Source: Colocasia esculenta (lineage: Eukaryota; Streptophyta; Magnoliopsida; Alismatales; Araceae). Taken from it: a stretch of 64,000 nt of DNA. This document shows, piece by piece, positions 9,111 to 19,753 of the stretch. Under the pieces are notes generated by a model, which was not told the origin of the DNA, did no database searches, and worked only from the letters and a program-made list of their open reading frames with translations. Position 1 is the stretch's first letter, and each line of letters opens with the position of its first letter. A program made the position numbers and the translations under genes. The stretch lies in NCBI GenBank assembly GCA_014218235.1, contig CM024758.1, positions 101,283,698-101,347,697 on the forward strand. Direction: 5' to 3'.

Positions 9111-10150
9111 GAGGTTCCCAAGACCCCTTCGGAGATTCGTAGTTTTATTGGGTTAGCTGGTTACTATCGGCGATTCATTGAGGGTTTCTCATCCATCGCC
9201 GCCCCCTTGACAAAGCTGACCAGGAAGGGTGAGAAGTTCGTATGGTCTGAGGCATGTGAGCGTAGCTTCAGCTATTGAAGGCTAAGCTTACTTCTGCTCC
9301 GGTATTGGTATTGCCTAGTGGTCCAGAAGGTTTTGCCATTTATACGGATGCATCTCAGATTGGTTTAGGCTGTGTGCTCATGCAGCAAGATAGGGTAGTG
9401 GCTTATGCTTCTCGTCAGTTGAAGGAGCATGAGAGGAACTATCCGACTCATGATTTGGAGCTCGCAGCTGTGGTTCATGCACTAAAGATCTGGAGGCACT
9501 ATCTTTATGGTGTCAGATTTGAGGTGTTTACCGACCACAAGAGCTTGAAGTATCTTTTCTCCCAAAAGGAATTAAACCTGAGGCAGAGGAGATGGATTGA
9601 GTTCTTGAAGGACTATGACTTCGACCTTCAGTATCATCCTGGAAAGGCGAACGTCGTAGCGGATGCTCTTAGTAGAAAGAGGTCTTCGCTCCAGCAGGAT
9701 TGGAAGATGTTGGAGGATGCAGCGTGCTCTATGACCGAGTTAGAGCCATCGCTGTGTCAGGCTTTTGTAGCTCAGCTATCCCTTAGATCCTCAGTCTTGG
9801 ATGAGGTGATTGAGCAGCAGAAAGCCGACCCTAGATTGTTAGAGTTAGTGGGTAAGGCGGGCATTGCTCGTGATGAGGACGGTGTGATTAGATTTCAGCA
9901 CCGTGTTTGTGTCCCTGATTTAGTAGATGTCCGTGAGCATGTGTTAGCGGAGGCTCATAGATCGCGATTCTCTATTCATCCGGGTAACACTAAGATGTAT
10001 CAAGACCTGAAGAGATCATTTTGGTGGTCCGGCATGAAGAAGGATGTTGCGGATTATGTGTCTAGATGTCTAGTATGTCAGCAAGTGAAAGCCGAGCGGC
10101 AGCGACCATCCGGCCTTATGCAGAGGATGGATATCCCGTGTGGAAGTGGG
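9111..10150 (+). pseudogene. Gyp-2 pol: end of RT, RNase H, integrase N-terminus
   Basis: After the stop at 9110 the RT connection domain continues (SFIGLAGYYRRFIEGF), then frameshifts near 9270 into the frame open to 10219. RNase H is visible as YTDASQIGLGCVL (about 9340), THDLELAAVVHALKIWRHYL and FTDHKSLKYLF (about 9525). The integrase zinc-binding region follows, with HPGNTKMYQDLKRSFWW and SRCLVCQQVKAE (about 9970-10095). A one-base loss near 10140 moves integrase into the next frame. Confidence 0.88.
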
Positions 10151-11201
10151 AAGCTGTCACTATGGACTTCGTTTCGGGTTTGCCTCGATCTAGAAGGGGC
10201 AATGACTCGATTTGGGTAGTTGTAGATAGATTCTCGAAGACTGCTCATTTCTTGCCTATGAAGAAGAAGCAGTCAGTAGAGAGTTTAGCTAGATTGTATG
10301 TTAGTGGTATCATTAGATTGCATGGTGTGCCGAAGTCGATCATTTCGGATCGAGATCCGAGATTTACTTCGAGGCTGTGGAAGGGTCTTCAGGATGCGTT
10401 AGGTTCGGAGCTTAAGCTCAGTTCGGCGTTTCATCCCCAGACCGATGGACAGTCCGAGAGGACTATCCAGACGCTCGAGGATATGTTGAGAGCGTGTGTT
10501 CTGGATTGGAAGGATGATTGGGAGCGTCATTTACCTCTTGTGGAGTTCGCATACAACAACAGCTTTCATGCTAGTATTGGTATGGCTCCATTCGAGGCGT
10601 TGTATGGTAGGCCCTGCAGATCTCCTTTATGTTGGGAGGAGACTGGTGATAGGCAGTTGATCGGACCGGAGTTAGTTCAGGAAACTTCGGATAAGATCCA
10701 GCTTATCAGGAAGAGGCTTGTTGCGGCACAGGATAGGCAGAAGAGTTATGCCGACAACAGGAGAAAGGATTTGGAGTTCGAGGTTGGCGATCATGTCTTC
10801 TTGAAGATATCGCCTACTCGTGGTGTCGTCAGATTTGGCAGGCATAGCAAGCTAAGCCCTAGATTCATTGGCCCATATGAGATTCTCAGACGTTTGGGCA
10901 GCGTGGCATATGAGCTAGCATTACCCCCAGCTTTGGCTAGCGTTCACCCTGTATTCCACGTATCTATGCTCAGGAAGTATGTCCGAGATCCGTCTCATGT
11001 GATTAGTCATGAGCCAGTGGAGATCCAGCCAGATCTTTCGTATGTCGAGCAACCAGTAGCCATTCTTGACCGGAAGGTTCAGCATCTCCGGAACAAGAGT
11101 ATTGCGTCGGTGAAAGTCTCTGGCGGAACTTCTCACGAGAGGAGGCTACTTGGGAGCTTGAGGATGCGATGAAGAAGAAGTATCCCCTTTTGTTTGAGTA
11201 G
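10140..11201 (+). pseudogene. Gyp-2 pol: integrase core, GPY/F module and chromodomain
   Basis: The core rve domain (PF00665) has the DDE-type Asp residues in VVVDRFSKTAHFLP (about 10215) and IISDRDPRFTS (about 10340) and the Glu region QSERTIQTLED. SPRFIGPYEIL (about 10857) is the GPY/F module. The C-terminus (11040-11201: AILDRKVQHLRNKSI and ATWELEDAM) is a chromodomain, which in this clade is thought to steer insertion to heterochromatin. A one-base loss near 11119 shifts the last 27 codons; the original stop is TAG at 11199-11201. Confidence 0.9.
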
Positions 11202-11230
11202 TGTCGTTCTAACTTCGAGGACGAAGTTTC

Positions 11231-11246
11231 TTTAAGGGGGAGAGGG
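11231..11246 (+). promoter_or_regulatory. Gyp-2 polypurine tract
   Basis: TTTAAGGGGGAGAGGG directly abuts the TG of LTR2, the normal site of plus-strand priming. The same tract precedes the 3' LTRs of Gyp-3 and Gyp-6. Confidence 0.85.
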
Positions 11247-14200
11247 TGTAAGGCCCTCGAATTTCCGTCGCATTATTGTATTTGTGTGTGTATATTTGTG
11301 CTTGTGTATGTATATACATATTACGTACGTATTAATTAGTACAATTACGTGTGCATGTGTTATACTAGATGTAAATAATGCATGTATTGAATGGTGATAG
11401 TATGGATACACTACCATATACATATTGCATGTATATATGCATGGCATGCATAGTTTTCTGCATGTTTTAGAGTTCTGGCCGAAGGCCCCTTTGGCGTCAA
11501 CCCCTAGCCGTTGAGGTGGTGTCAGCGTCCAGACATGGACGCCAACACTAATCCTGGCGTCTAACGATGTGGACGCCTATTTCTCTGACCTGCATGCGTT
11601 GCAGAGCCAGAAATTCCGGAAACAAGGGAGCTCACCCATTGGGGAGCTGTCCCCAACGGCTCTGAGAGCCATCTTGTCACCTTGTGAGTGGGAGAGAGGC
11701 CTCTCCCATATGTTGAACCCGGATCTGCCTTCCCCAACCCTCTCTTCACCCTTTGCAAGAGAGAAACAAGAGGAAAAAAAACCCTAGCTTCTGAGCTGTG
11801 AGAAAACCCCCTCTTTGCACCCAAGAATCTGACCCTCTGAAGCTGGATCCGGCCATCTTCCTCGACAAGAAGCTAGCTGGACTGAAGGAGAAGACCTCCC
11901 CGACGTTTCCTTGCTGTGGAGATCATCCAGGAGCCCGGAGGAGGGAGATCTTGGAGGACGTTCTGCACCTTCTTGGGACTGCCCAAGGAGGGCTTCACCA
12001 GCACTTTTGATCCATTGAAGCAATTTCCTAGAGGCAAGTGACCCTACCATAAGGTTCCCGTATGAGTCTAGGACGGTTTTAACATTTTTGTGTATTTTTC
12101 TCGTGTCCTTGACCCCAAATTCACCCAACTTGAGAGCTCGGGTCTGTGTTCTGCACAGACCTGCATTGACGGCAAGGTCACTGGACGCTGAGATTATGCT
12201 TGGCGTCCATCGACCATGCCGCTGACACTGAGTTAGCGGCCAGAGACCGCCGCCAAGTTCATCTGGACAGAACAGTGACCTGTTCTGCCCTTCCTATACA
12301 ACTATTTTCGGTATGGTTTCCGTGATGAGGATATATGGTAACCCTATACACTATGTATACTGTTAAATGTGGTGTGTGGATGAGTGTGATGTGTGGTGGT
12401 GAATGTTAGAAATTATTCTCCCATGAAATTCAAGCATGATTGTTGATAATCTTGCCAATCCATGTTTTATGATTAGGACTAGTCTGAATGCCCTAAGTTT
12501 TGTCAGATCATGAAGATTAGTGGATCAGTATACGTATACTCAATTTTGATAAATTGTCCATGCTTGCATAAATTGCTAATAAATTCGGTTCGGTAAATAA
12601 AAAGGCATGCAAGAAAGATTTGTGGTGATCGATCTATGGTTGTATGATTTAGGGTAATTCTGTATTCTCAGATCATGCATATAACAGTAGTCTCTGTTCA
12701 GACAGTAAGTGGCAAAAATGCATGATGGTGTTAAACTCCATATCAACTTAAATTATGAATGGCATGCTAAATAGGTATTTTTTTCTGTAAATTCCATTTA
12801 GCTCAGAAAAATCTGAAAAATTGAATGTATGATCTTGAACCCGAAAATAGCATGTGGTTAAAATTTCAGGTCATTTGGACCAGTATATAAGGAGTTATGT
12901 ACTTTCCATGTGAAATGTAAAAATCTATGTATGTTATCGTAAGGTGGTTAGATATTGTTTAAACCCAACCTGATTGGTGAATTTACTGTGTGTTAAACTC
13001 CTGAAATCTGTAGTGCCATGTCAGGAAAAAGAGATATGCATGTGAGTGAGAAAGTGAATGAGATGAAAAGTGATATGTGTAAAACCATGTGTAAAATCGG
13101 TAAAATGTGTAAATGTGTAAATGTGCCAAGTGTGACATGCTTCCACAGAGGGCAGTGGAACCGTATCAGGGAAAAGTCCCCCTGAGAAGTTCAATGTGTA
13201 AGTGACCCTAAGGGCATTAGGGGGAAATCCTGGAGGTGGACAAGTACCACTGGTTAGGGTGGAGACTTGTTCTCCCGGTCTGCGCAGTCCAAGAGTCGCC
13301 ATTGTAATGCCTAGATGGCGTCTATGTGTAATGTGATGTGTATATGTCCTTCTTTGGTGGTTTGGACTATGTGTCACGGCACCTAAAATGTGAATGTGTA
13401 ATGTGTATGTGTATGTGTTCATGTGTAAGTGAACAATGTGAAATGTGTATGTGTAAAGTGCAACCATGTGAAATGGGAAACTTGTGTAAAGAAAATGTGA
13501 AACTAAAATGTGAGAATATGACATTGAAATCCATGTGAGACAAATCTGAAACCATGTGAAATCAGTAAGTTCATGTTGTTATCATCATGTTTATATGTGC
13601 AAAAATGTCTAGAATCCATGTTAGGGATAATTGATGAGCACGTGTACAAAATAGCATGATTGGTGTTCACATGGTATGTTTTAAACAACATTGTAGCTCT
13701 CATGTGTAGGTTTACAGCCATTAAACCATGTGAAACCAGCAACTTAAAGCATGTGAAAATGTCTATGTATGTGCTTAAGAACATGTAAAACTCATGCTAG
13801 TTGTGTTTTCCTTTCATATATGCACAGTGTTCATGTTGGTAGCTCTCATGTCTTGGTTCTTTAAAGGCAAAATTTCACGAGTAAATTGAATAGAGAGCAT
13901 GTGATAGGTAAGTTTTATTCTTAGAGATCTGAAAGCATGATCCATGTATTAATTTGTAAAACTTTCAAATGACTAACATGCCATGTGTTGAAAATTGTGA
14001 ATGTGCATGTAGAAACCGCTATGACTTATACGTGTATGTTATGAGTAGTGTTGCTTGCTGAGTCTTTAGACTCACTCCTTGCTTCGGCGTACAGGTGTAG
14101 TTGGTGACGTGGCACCGTTGGAGGAGACAGTGGAGACGGACTCCGAGCGCGGAGATTAGTCTTTGGAGTTCTTTGTGACTTGTGCATTTCATAGTATGTA

Positions 14201-14496
14201 ATTTGAACGTTGTATTAGAGTATCATGAAAAATGTATAAGTGTGGACATTATGTATTTAAATTTCAGCAATTTAAATTATGTGAACTTTTAGCTCTTAAT
14301 GTTAATTGCGAATTCATGTATGTTTAATGTGGATGATGAATAAATGAGGACAGTTGTCTTTTACTTCCGCTACTCTGTTGTATATTCGCGTGTATCTCAG
14401 CTGTTTGTATCGTTTGGGTAAATGTCCCACTGTGAGGACTCTCGCTATACCGACGTGGGTTGGTATAACCGTACCGGTATAATGAGGGCCGCCACA
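11247..14496 (+). repeat. Gyp-2 LTR2 (middle LTR)
   Basis: 3250 bp, the same ends and internal blocks as LTR1 and LTR3, differing by scattered substitutions and short indels. It serves as 3' LTR of the first interior and 5' LTR of the second, since a primer site follows it. Confidence 0.9.
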
Positions 14497-14545
14497 GAGA
14501 TTGGTATCAGAGAACCCGATGACCATGCCGCTGACACTGAGTTAG
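14497..14545 (+). other. Second Gyp-2 primer site plus 25-bp LTR-derived filler
   Basis: 14497-14516 repeats the primer-site leader GAGATTGGTATCAGAGAACC. After a short CGAT, bases 14521-14545 match 25 bases of the LTR interior (near 4019-4043 in LTR1), and then pol resumes at GCCCTGCATATC. A copied LTR piece at a deletion joint is typical filler from template-switching repair. Confidence 0.75.
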
Positions 14546-15134
14546 GCCCTGCATATCTCCTTTATGTTGGGAGGAGACTGGTGATAGGCAGTTGATCGGA
14601 CCAGAGTTAGTTCAGGAAACTTCGGATAAGATTCAGCTTATCAGGAAGAGACTTGTTGCGGCACAGGATAGGTAGAAGAGTTATGCCGACAACAGGAGAA
14701 AGGATTTGGAGTGCGAGGTTGGCGATCATGTCTTCTTGAAGATATCGCCTACTCGTGGTGTCGTCAGATTTGGCAGGCATAGTAAGCTAAGCCCCAGATT
14801 CATTGGCCCATATGAGATTCTCAGACGTTTGGGCAGCGTGGCATATGAGCTAGCATTACCCCAGCTTTGGCTAGCGTTCACCCTGTATTCCACGTATCTA
14901 TGCTCAGGAAGTATGTCCGAGATCCGTCTCATGTGATTAGTCATGAGCAGTGGAGATCCAGCAAGATCTTTCGTATGTCGAGCAACAGTAGCCATTCTTG
15001 ACCGGAAGGTTCAGCATCTCCGGAACAAGAGTATTGCGTCGGTGAAAGTTCTCTGGCGGAACTTCTCACGAGAGGAGGCTACTTGGGAGCTTGAGGATGC
15101 GATGAAGAAGAAGTATCCCCTTTTGTTTGAGTAG
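14546..15134 (+). pseudogene. Gyp-2 second interior: integrase tail and chromodomain only
   Basis: It corresponds to 10613-11201 of the first interior and lacks everything from gag to mid-integrase, about 4.1 kb. A CAG-to-TAG change near 14671 and several single-base losses (about 14860-14990) break the frame. The GPY/F module and the chromodomain are still recognisable, with the same final TAG at 15132-15134. Confidence 0.88.
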
Positions 15135-15163
15135 TGTCGTTCTAACTTCGAGGACGAAGTTTC

Positions 15164-15179
15164 TTTAAAGGGGAGAGGG
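15164..15179 (+). promoter_or_regulatory. Second Gyp-2 polypurine tract
   Basis: TTTAAAGGGGAGAGGG abuts LTR3. It differs from the first copy by one G-to-A change. Confidence 0.8.
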
Positions 15180-18100
15180 TGTAAGGCCCTCGAATTTCCA
15201 TCGCATTATTGTATTTGTGTGTGTATATTTGTGCTTGTGTATGTATATACGTATTTATGTACGTATTAATTAGTACAATTACATGTGCATGTGTTTATAC
15301 TATATGTAAATAATGCATGTATTGAATGGTGATAGTATGGATACTTACCATATACATATTGCATGTATATATGCATGGCATGCATAGTTTTCTGCATGTT
15401 TTAAATTCTGGCCGAAGGCCCTTTGGCGTCAACCCCTAGCCGTTGAGGGGTGTCAGCGTCTAGACATGGACGCCAACACTAATCCTGGCGTCTAACAATG
15501 TGGACGCCTATTTCTCTGACCTGCATGCGTTGTAGAGCCAGAAATTCCGGAAAGAAGGGAGCTCACCCATTGGGGAGCTGTCCCCAACGGCTCTGAGAGC
15601 CATCTTGTCACCTTGTGAGTGGGAGAGAGGCCTCTCCCATATGTTGAACCCGGATCTGCCTTCCCCAACCCTCTCTTCACCCTTTGCAAGAGAGAAACAA
15701 GAGGGGGGAAAAACCCTAGCTTCTGAGCTGTGAGGAAACCCCCTCTTGCACCCAAGAATCTGACCCTCTGAAGCTGGATCCGGCCATCTTCCTCGACAAG
15801 AAGCTAGCTGGACTGAAGGAGAAGACCTCCCAGACGTTCCTTGCTGTGGAGATCATCCAGGAGCCCGGAGGAGGGAGATCTTGGAGGATGTTCTGCACCT
15901 TCTTGGGACTGCCCAAGGAGGGCTTCACCAGCATTTGATCCATTGAAGCAATTTCTAGAGGCAAGTGACCCTACCATAAGGTTCCCGTATGAGTCTAGGA
16001 TGGTTTTAACATTTTTGTGTATTTTTCATCAGTGTCCTTAACCCCCAAATTCACCCCAACTTGAGAGCTCGGGTCTGTGTTCTGCACAGATCTGCATTGA
16101 CGGCAAGGTCACTGGACGCTGAGATTATGCTTGGCGTCCATCGACCATGCCGCTGACACTGAGTTAGCGGCCAGAGACCGCCGCCAAGTTCATCTGGTCA
16201 GAACAGTGACCTGTTCTGCCCTTCCTATACAACTATTTTCGGTATGGTTTCCGTGATGAGGATATATGGTAACCCTATACACTATGTATACTGTTAAATG
16301 TGGTGTATGGATGAGTGTGATGTGTGGTGGTGAATGTTAGAAATTATTCTCCCATGAAATTTAAGCATGATTGTTGATAATCTTGCCAATCCATGTTTAT
16401 GATTAGGACTAGTCTGAATGCCCTATGTTTTGTCAGATCATGAAGATTAGTGGATCAGTATACGTATACTCAATTTTTGATAAATTGTCCATGCTTGCAT
16501 AAATTGCTAATAAATTCGGTTCGGTAAATAAAAAGGCATGCAAGAAAGATTTGTGGTGATCGACTATGGTTGTATGATTTAGGATAATTCTATATTCTCA
16601 GATCATGCATATAACAGTAGTCTCTGTTCAGACAGTCAGTGGCAAAAATGCATGATGGTGTTAAACTCCATATCAACTTAAATTATGAATGGCATGCTAA
16701 ATAGGTGTTTTATTTACTGTAAATTCCATTTAGCTCAGAAAAATCTAAAAAATTGAATGTATGATCTTGAACCCGAAAATAGCATGTGGTTAAAATTTCA
16801 GGTCATTTGGACCAGTATATAAGGAGTTATGTATTTCCATGTGAATGTAAAAATCTATGTATGTTATCGTAAGGTGGTTAGATATTGTTTAAACCCAACC
16901 TGATTGGTGAATTTACTGTGTGTTAAACTCCTAAAATCTGTAGTGCCATGTCAGGAAAAACAGAGATATGCATGTGAGTGAGAAAGTGAATGAGATGAAA
17001 AGTGATATGTGTAAAACCTTGTGTAAAATCGGTAAAATGTGTAAATGTGTAAATGTGCCAAGTGTGACATTGCTTCCACAGAGGGCAGTGGAACTGTATA
17101 AGGGAAAAGTCCCCCTGAGAAGGTTCGATGTGTAAGTGACCCTAAGGGCATTAGGGGGAAATCCTGGAGGTGGACAAGTACCACTGGTTAGGGTGGAGAC
17201 TTGTTCTCCCGGTCTGCGCAGTCCAAGAGTCGCCATTGGAATGCCTAGATGACGTCTATGTGTAATGTGATGTGTATATGTCCTTCTTTGGTGGTTTGGA
17301 CTATGTGTCACGGCACCTAAATGTGAAATATGTAATGTGTAATGTGTATGTGTTCATGTGTTAATGTGTAAGTGAACAATGTGAAATGTGTATGTGTAAA
17401 GTGCAACCATGTGAAATGGAAACTTGTGTAAAGAAAATGTGAAACTAAAAATGTGATAATATGACATTGAAATCCATGTGGGACCAATCTGAAACTATGT
17501 GAAATCAGTAAGTTCATGTTGTTATCATCATGTTTATATGTGCAAAAATGTCTAGAATCCATGTTAGGGGTAATTGATGAGCACGTGTACAAAATTAGCA
17601 TGATTGGGTGTTCACGTGGTATGTTTTAAACAACATTGTAACTCTCATGTGTAGGTTTACAGCCATTAAACCATGTGAAACCAGCAACTTAAAGCATGTG
17701 AAAATGTCTATGTATGTGCTTAAGAACATGTAAAACTCATGCTAGTTGTGTTTTCCTTTCATATATGCACAGTGTTCATGTTGGTAGCTCTCATGTCTTG
17801 GTTTTTAAAGGCAAAATTTCACGAGTAAATTGAATATAGAGCATGTGATAGGTAAGTTTTATTCTTAGAGATCTGAAAGCATGATCCATGTATAATTTGT
17901 AAAACTTTCAAATGACTAACATGCCATGTGTTGAAATTGTGAATGTGAATGTAGAAACCGCTATGACTTATACGTGTATGTTATGAGTAGTGTTGCTTGC
18001 TAAGTCTTTAGACTCACTCATTGCTTCGGCGTATAGGTGTAGTTGGTGACGTGGCACCGTTGGAGGAGACAGTGGAGACGGACTCCGAGCGCGGAGATTA

Positions 18101-18442
18101 GTCTTTGGAGTTCTTTGTGACTTGTGCATTTCATAGTATGTAATTTGAACGTTGTATTAGAGTTATCATGAAAAGAATGTATAAGTGTGGACATTATGTA
18201 TTTAAATTTCAGCAATTTAAATTATGTGAACTTTTAGCTCTTAATGTTAATTGCGAATTTCATGTATGTTTAATGTGGATGATGAATAAATGAGGACAAT
18301 TGTCTTTTACTTCCGCTACTCTGTTGTATATTCGCGTGTATCTCAGCTGTTTGTATCGTTTGGGTAAATGTCCCACTGTGAGGACTCTCGCTATACCGAC
18401 GTGGGTTGGTATAACCGTACCGGTATAATGAGGGCCGCCACA
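15180..18442 (+). repeat. Gyp-2 LTR3 (3' LTR)
   Basis: 3263 bp, starts TGTAAGGCCCTCGAATTT and ends GGGCCGCCACA, followed at once by the TATAG target duplication. Contents match LTR1: GCGTCC/GGACGC repeats near 15455-15510, conserved block near 17160-17210, GAGTC/GACTC palindrome near 18003. Confidence 0.9.
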
Positions 18443-18447
18443 TATAG
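18443..18447. repeat. Gyp-2 target site duplication, right copy (TATAG)
   Basis: It matches 3055-3059 just before LTR1. Five bp is the normal duplication length for these integrases. The pair shows that the whole three-LTR block entered as one insertion. Confidence 0.85.
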
Positions 18448-18865
18448 TGACTCTGCTTTTAATACATTAATCATGTAAAGTTTGCCCGCACCATGAGATA
18501 TAAATCCTAATGGGTGCTGTCGCTCATCCTACATTACTTGTCATTGTGTTCTCCGGTGAGGCTGAGGAGAATGAGTACACTCACGAGGATGGGGAGGACC
18601 AGGAGTGATCCAAGAATGCTATGACGTCACCATGTTATCCTAGATGTCTTAGTTAGTCTTTTATTTCATTTTATGTATTATAGTCAATTGGGCTCTATGT
18701 TATGGCTCTGAGTTAGTTGATGTAATAGACAGTAGTTGAATTATCAATGAAAGATATTTGATTTCACATTATTTAATTGTCCAATGGTTTGTTGTCTATT
18801 CTACGCTTTGTACTCGCTTACTTGCAACTGCCTCACATTCCGATATTCTATGTCGGGGTGTGACA
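18448..18865 (+). repeat. Gyp-1 5' LTR, 3' part
   Basis: It ends in GGGGTGTGACA directly before a primer site, as an LTR should. It carries the short palindrome TGAGT-AC-ACTCA (18572-18583), at a place comparable to the GAGTC/GACTC hairpin of the Gyp-2 LTRs. No coding potential was seen. Confidence 0.75.
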
Positions 18866-18871
18866 GTTTTG

Positions 18872-18884
18872 TGGTATCAGAGCC
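18872..18884 (+). promoter_or_regulatory. Gyp-1 primer binding site
   Basis: TGGTATCAGAGCC lies six bases after the LTR end and matches initiator-Met tRNA. The following 200 bp to the gag start are untranslated leader; nothing else is visible there. Confidence 0.85.
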
Positions 18885-19088
18885 TAGGATATCCTTACTA
18901 GGATAATTAAGTCTAGGATGTTCTAGGACGGACCGCCATGACACGTGTCTAAGTCAATTATCATACCTATGTGAGATTTGGCTAGAACCCAGGGTTAAGA
19001 TCTAAAATATAATCACACACGCACGAATTAAACTCCATATCAATGTCCTAATGATAAGCTATTTTGTAGGAAACTTAAGAAAGCTAAG

Positions 19089-19753
19089 ATGACTGTTGAA
19101 CGTGCTCAAATGAGGGGCATGCAACAAACAATCCAAGAACTCACTCGTGTGCTTCTGCAAGCAGCACAAGGAGGAGGAGGAAACCGCAGTGCAGGTGAGC
19201 TGCATTCGTAATTTCAGAAGTTTAAATCCGCCAAAGTTCAGTGGTACTAATGAGGTCGAGCACTGGCTAAAGGAGATGGAAAGAATCTTTCGTGTCATGC
19301 AATGTGTAGCTGGGGACAAGCTGCTACTAGCAACATTTCAACTGGAAAAGGACGCCCGCTCTTGGTGGGAGTTTGTGGAAGCAACCAGGGCGAATGGCCA
19401 ATTCACCTGGACTGAATTTAAAGAAGCTTTTAACCCCAAGTACTTCTCAAAGCATGTCCAAGAGAAGAAGGCTGCAGAGTTCGCTGCTCTTAAACAGAGG
19501 AGCCTGTCGGTAGCTGACTAAGAAGCCCAGTTTTCTAGACTAGCAAGATATGCCGAGCATCTGGTGAATACTGAAAGGATGAAGGCTAAGTGCTTTCTCA
19601 ATGGCCTTAAGCCTCAATATATTACTCAACTGGCCCCTCTCAACATCTAGTCATATGTCGAGATGGTGAAGAAAGCTCAACTGCTAGAAGATGCCACGGA
19701 CTTCACCGATCGTATTAAGGGGAAGTTCGTGAAGAAAGAATTGACACCCGGTC
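19089..19753 (+). pseudogene. Gyp-1 gag, first part
   Basis: From an ATG at 19089 the protein runs into the Retrotrans_gag domain (PPKFSGTNEVEHWLKEMERIF, about 19210-19290; ATFQLEKDARSWWEF, about 19330). A frameshift near 19205 separates N-terminus and domain. In-frame stops are TAA at 19519-19521 and TAG (from CAG) at 19648-19650. The frame is cut at 19753 by Gyp-3 and resumes at 27377. It is a distinct, older lineage from Gyp-2, and no intron is needed to read its domain. Confidence 0.8.

Larger units (their letters stand above)
3060..18442 (+). mobile_element. Gyp-2: Tekay-like chromovirus with three LTRs
   Basis: Structure: LTR1 (3060-6321), a full-length interior (6322-11246), LTR2 (11247-14496), a 683-bp interior remnant (14497-15179), LTR3 (15180-18442). 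The outer ends are flanked by one TATAG duplication (3055-3059 and 18443-18447), so the three-LTR form arose after a single insertion, most simply by unequal recombination between LTRs followed by deletion in the second interior. Pol homologues at the nucleotide level are found in Gyp-3 and Gyp-6. Confidence 0.9.

Noticed and set aside
18448..18865. Host gene promoter or exon
   Set aside because: The segment ends in TGACA immediately before an initiator-Met primer site and a gypsy gag, so it is LTR sequence.
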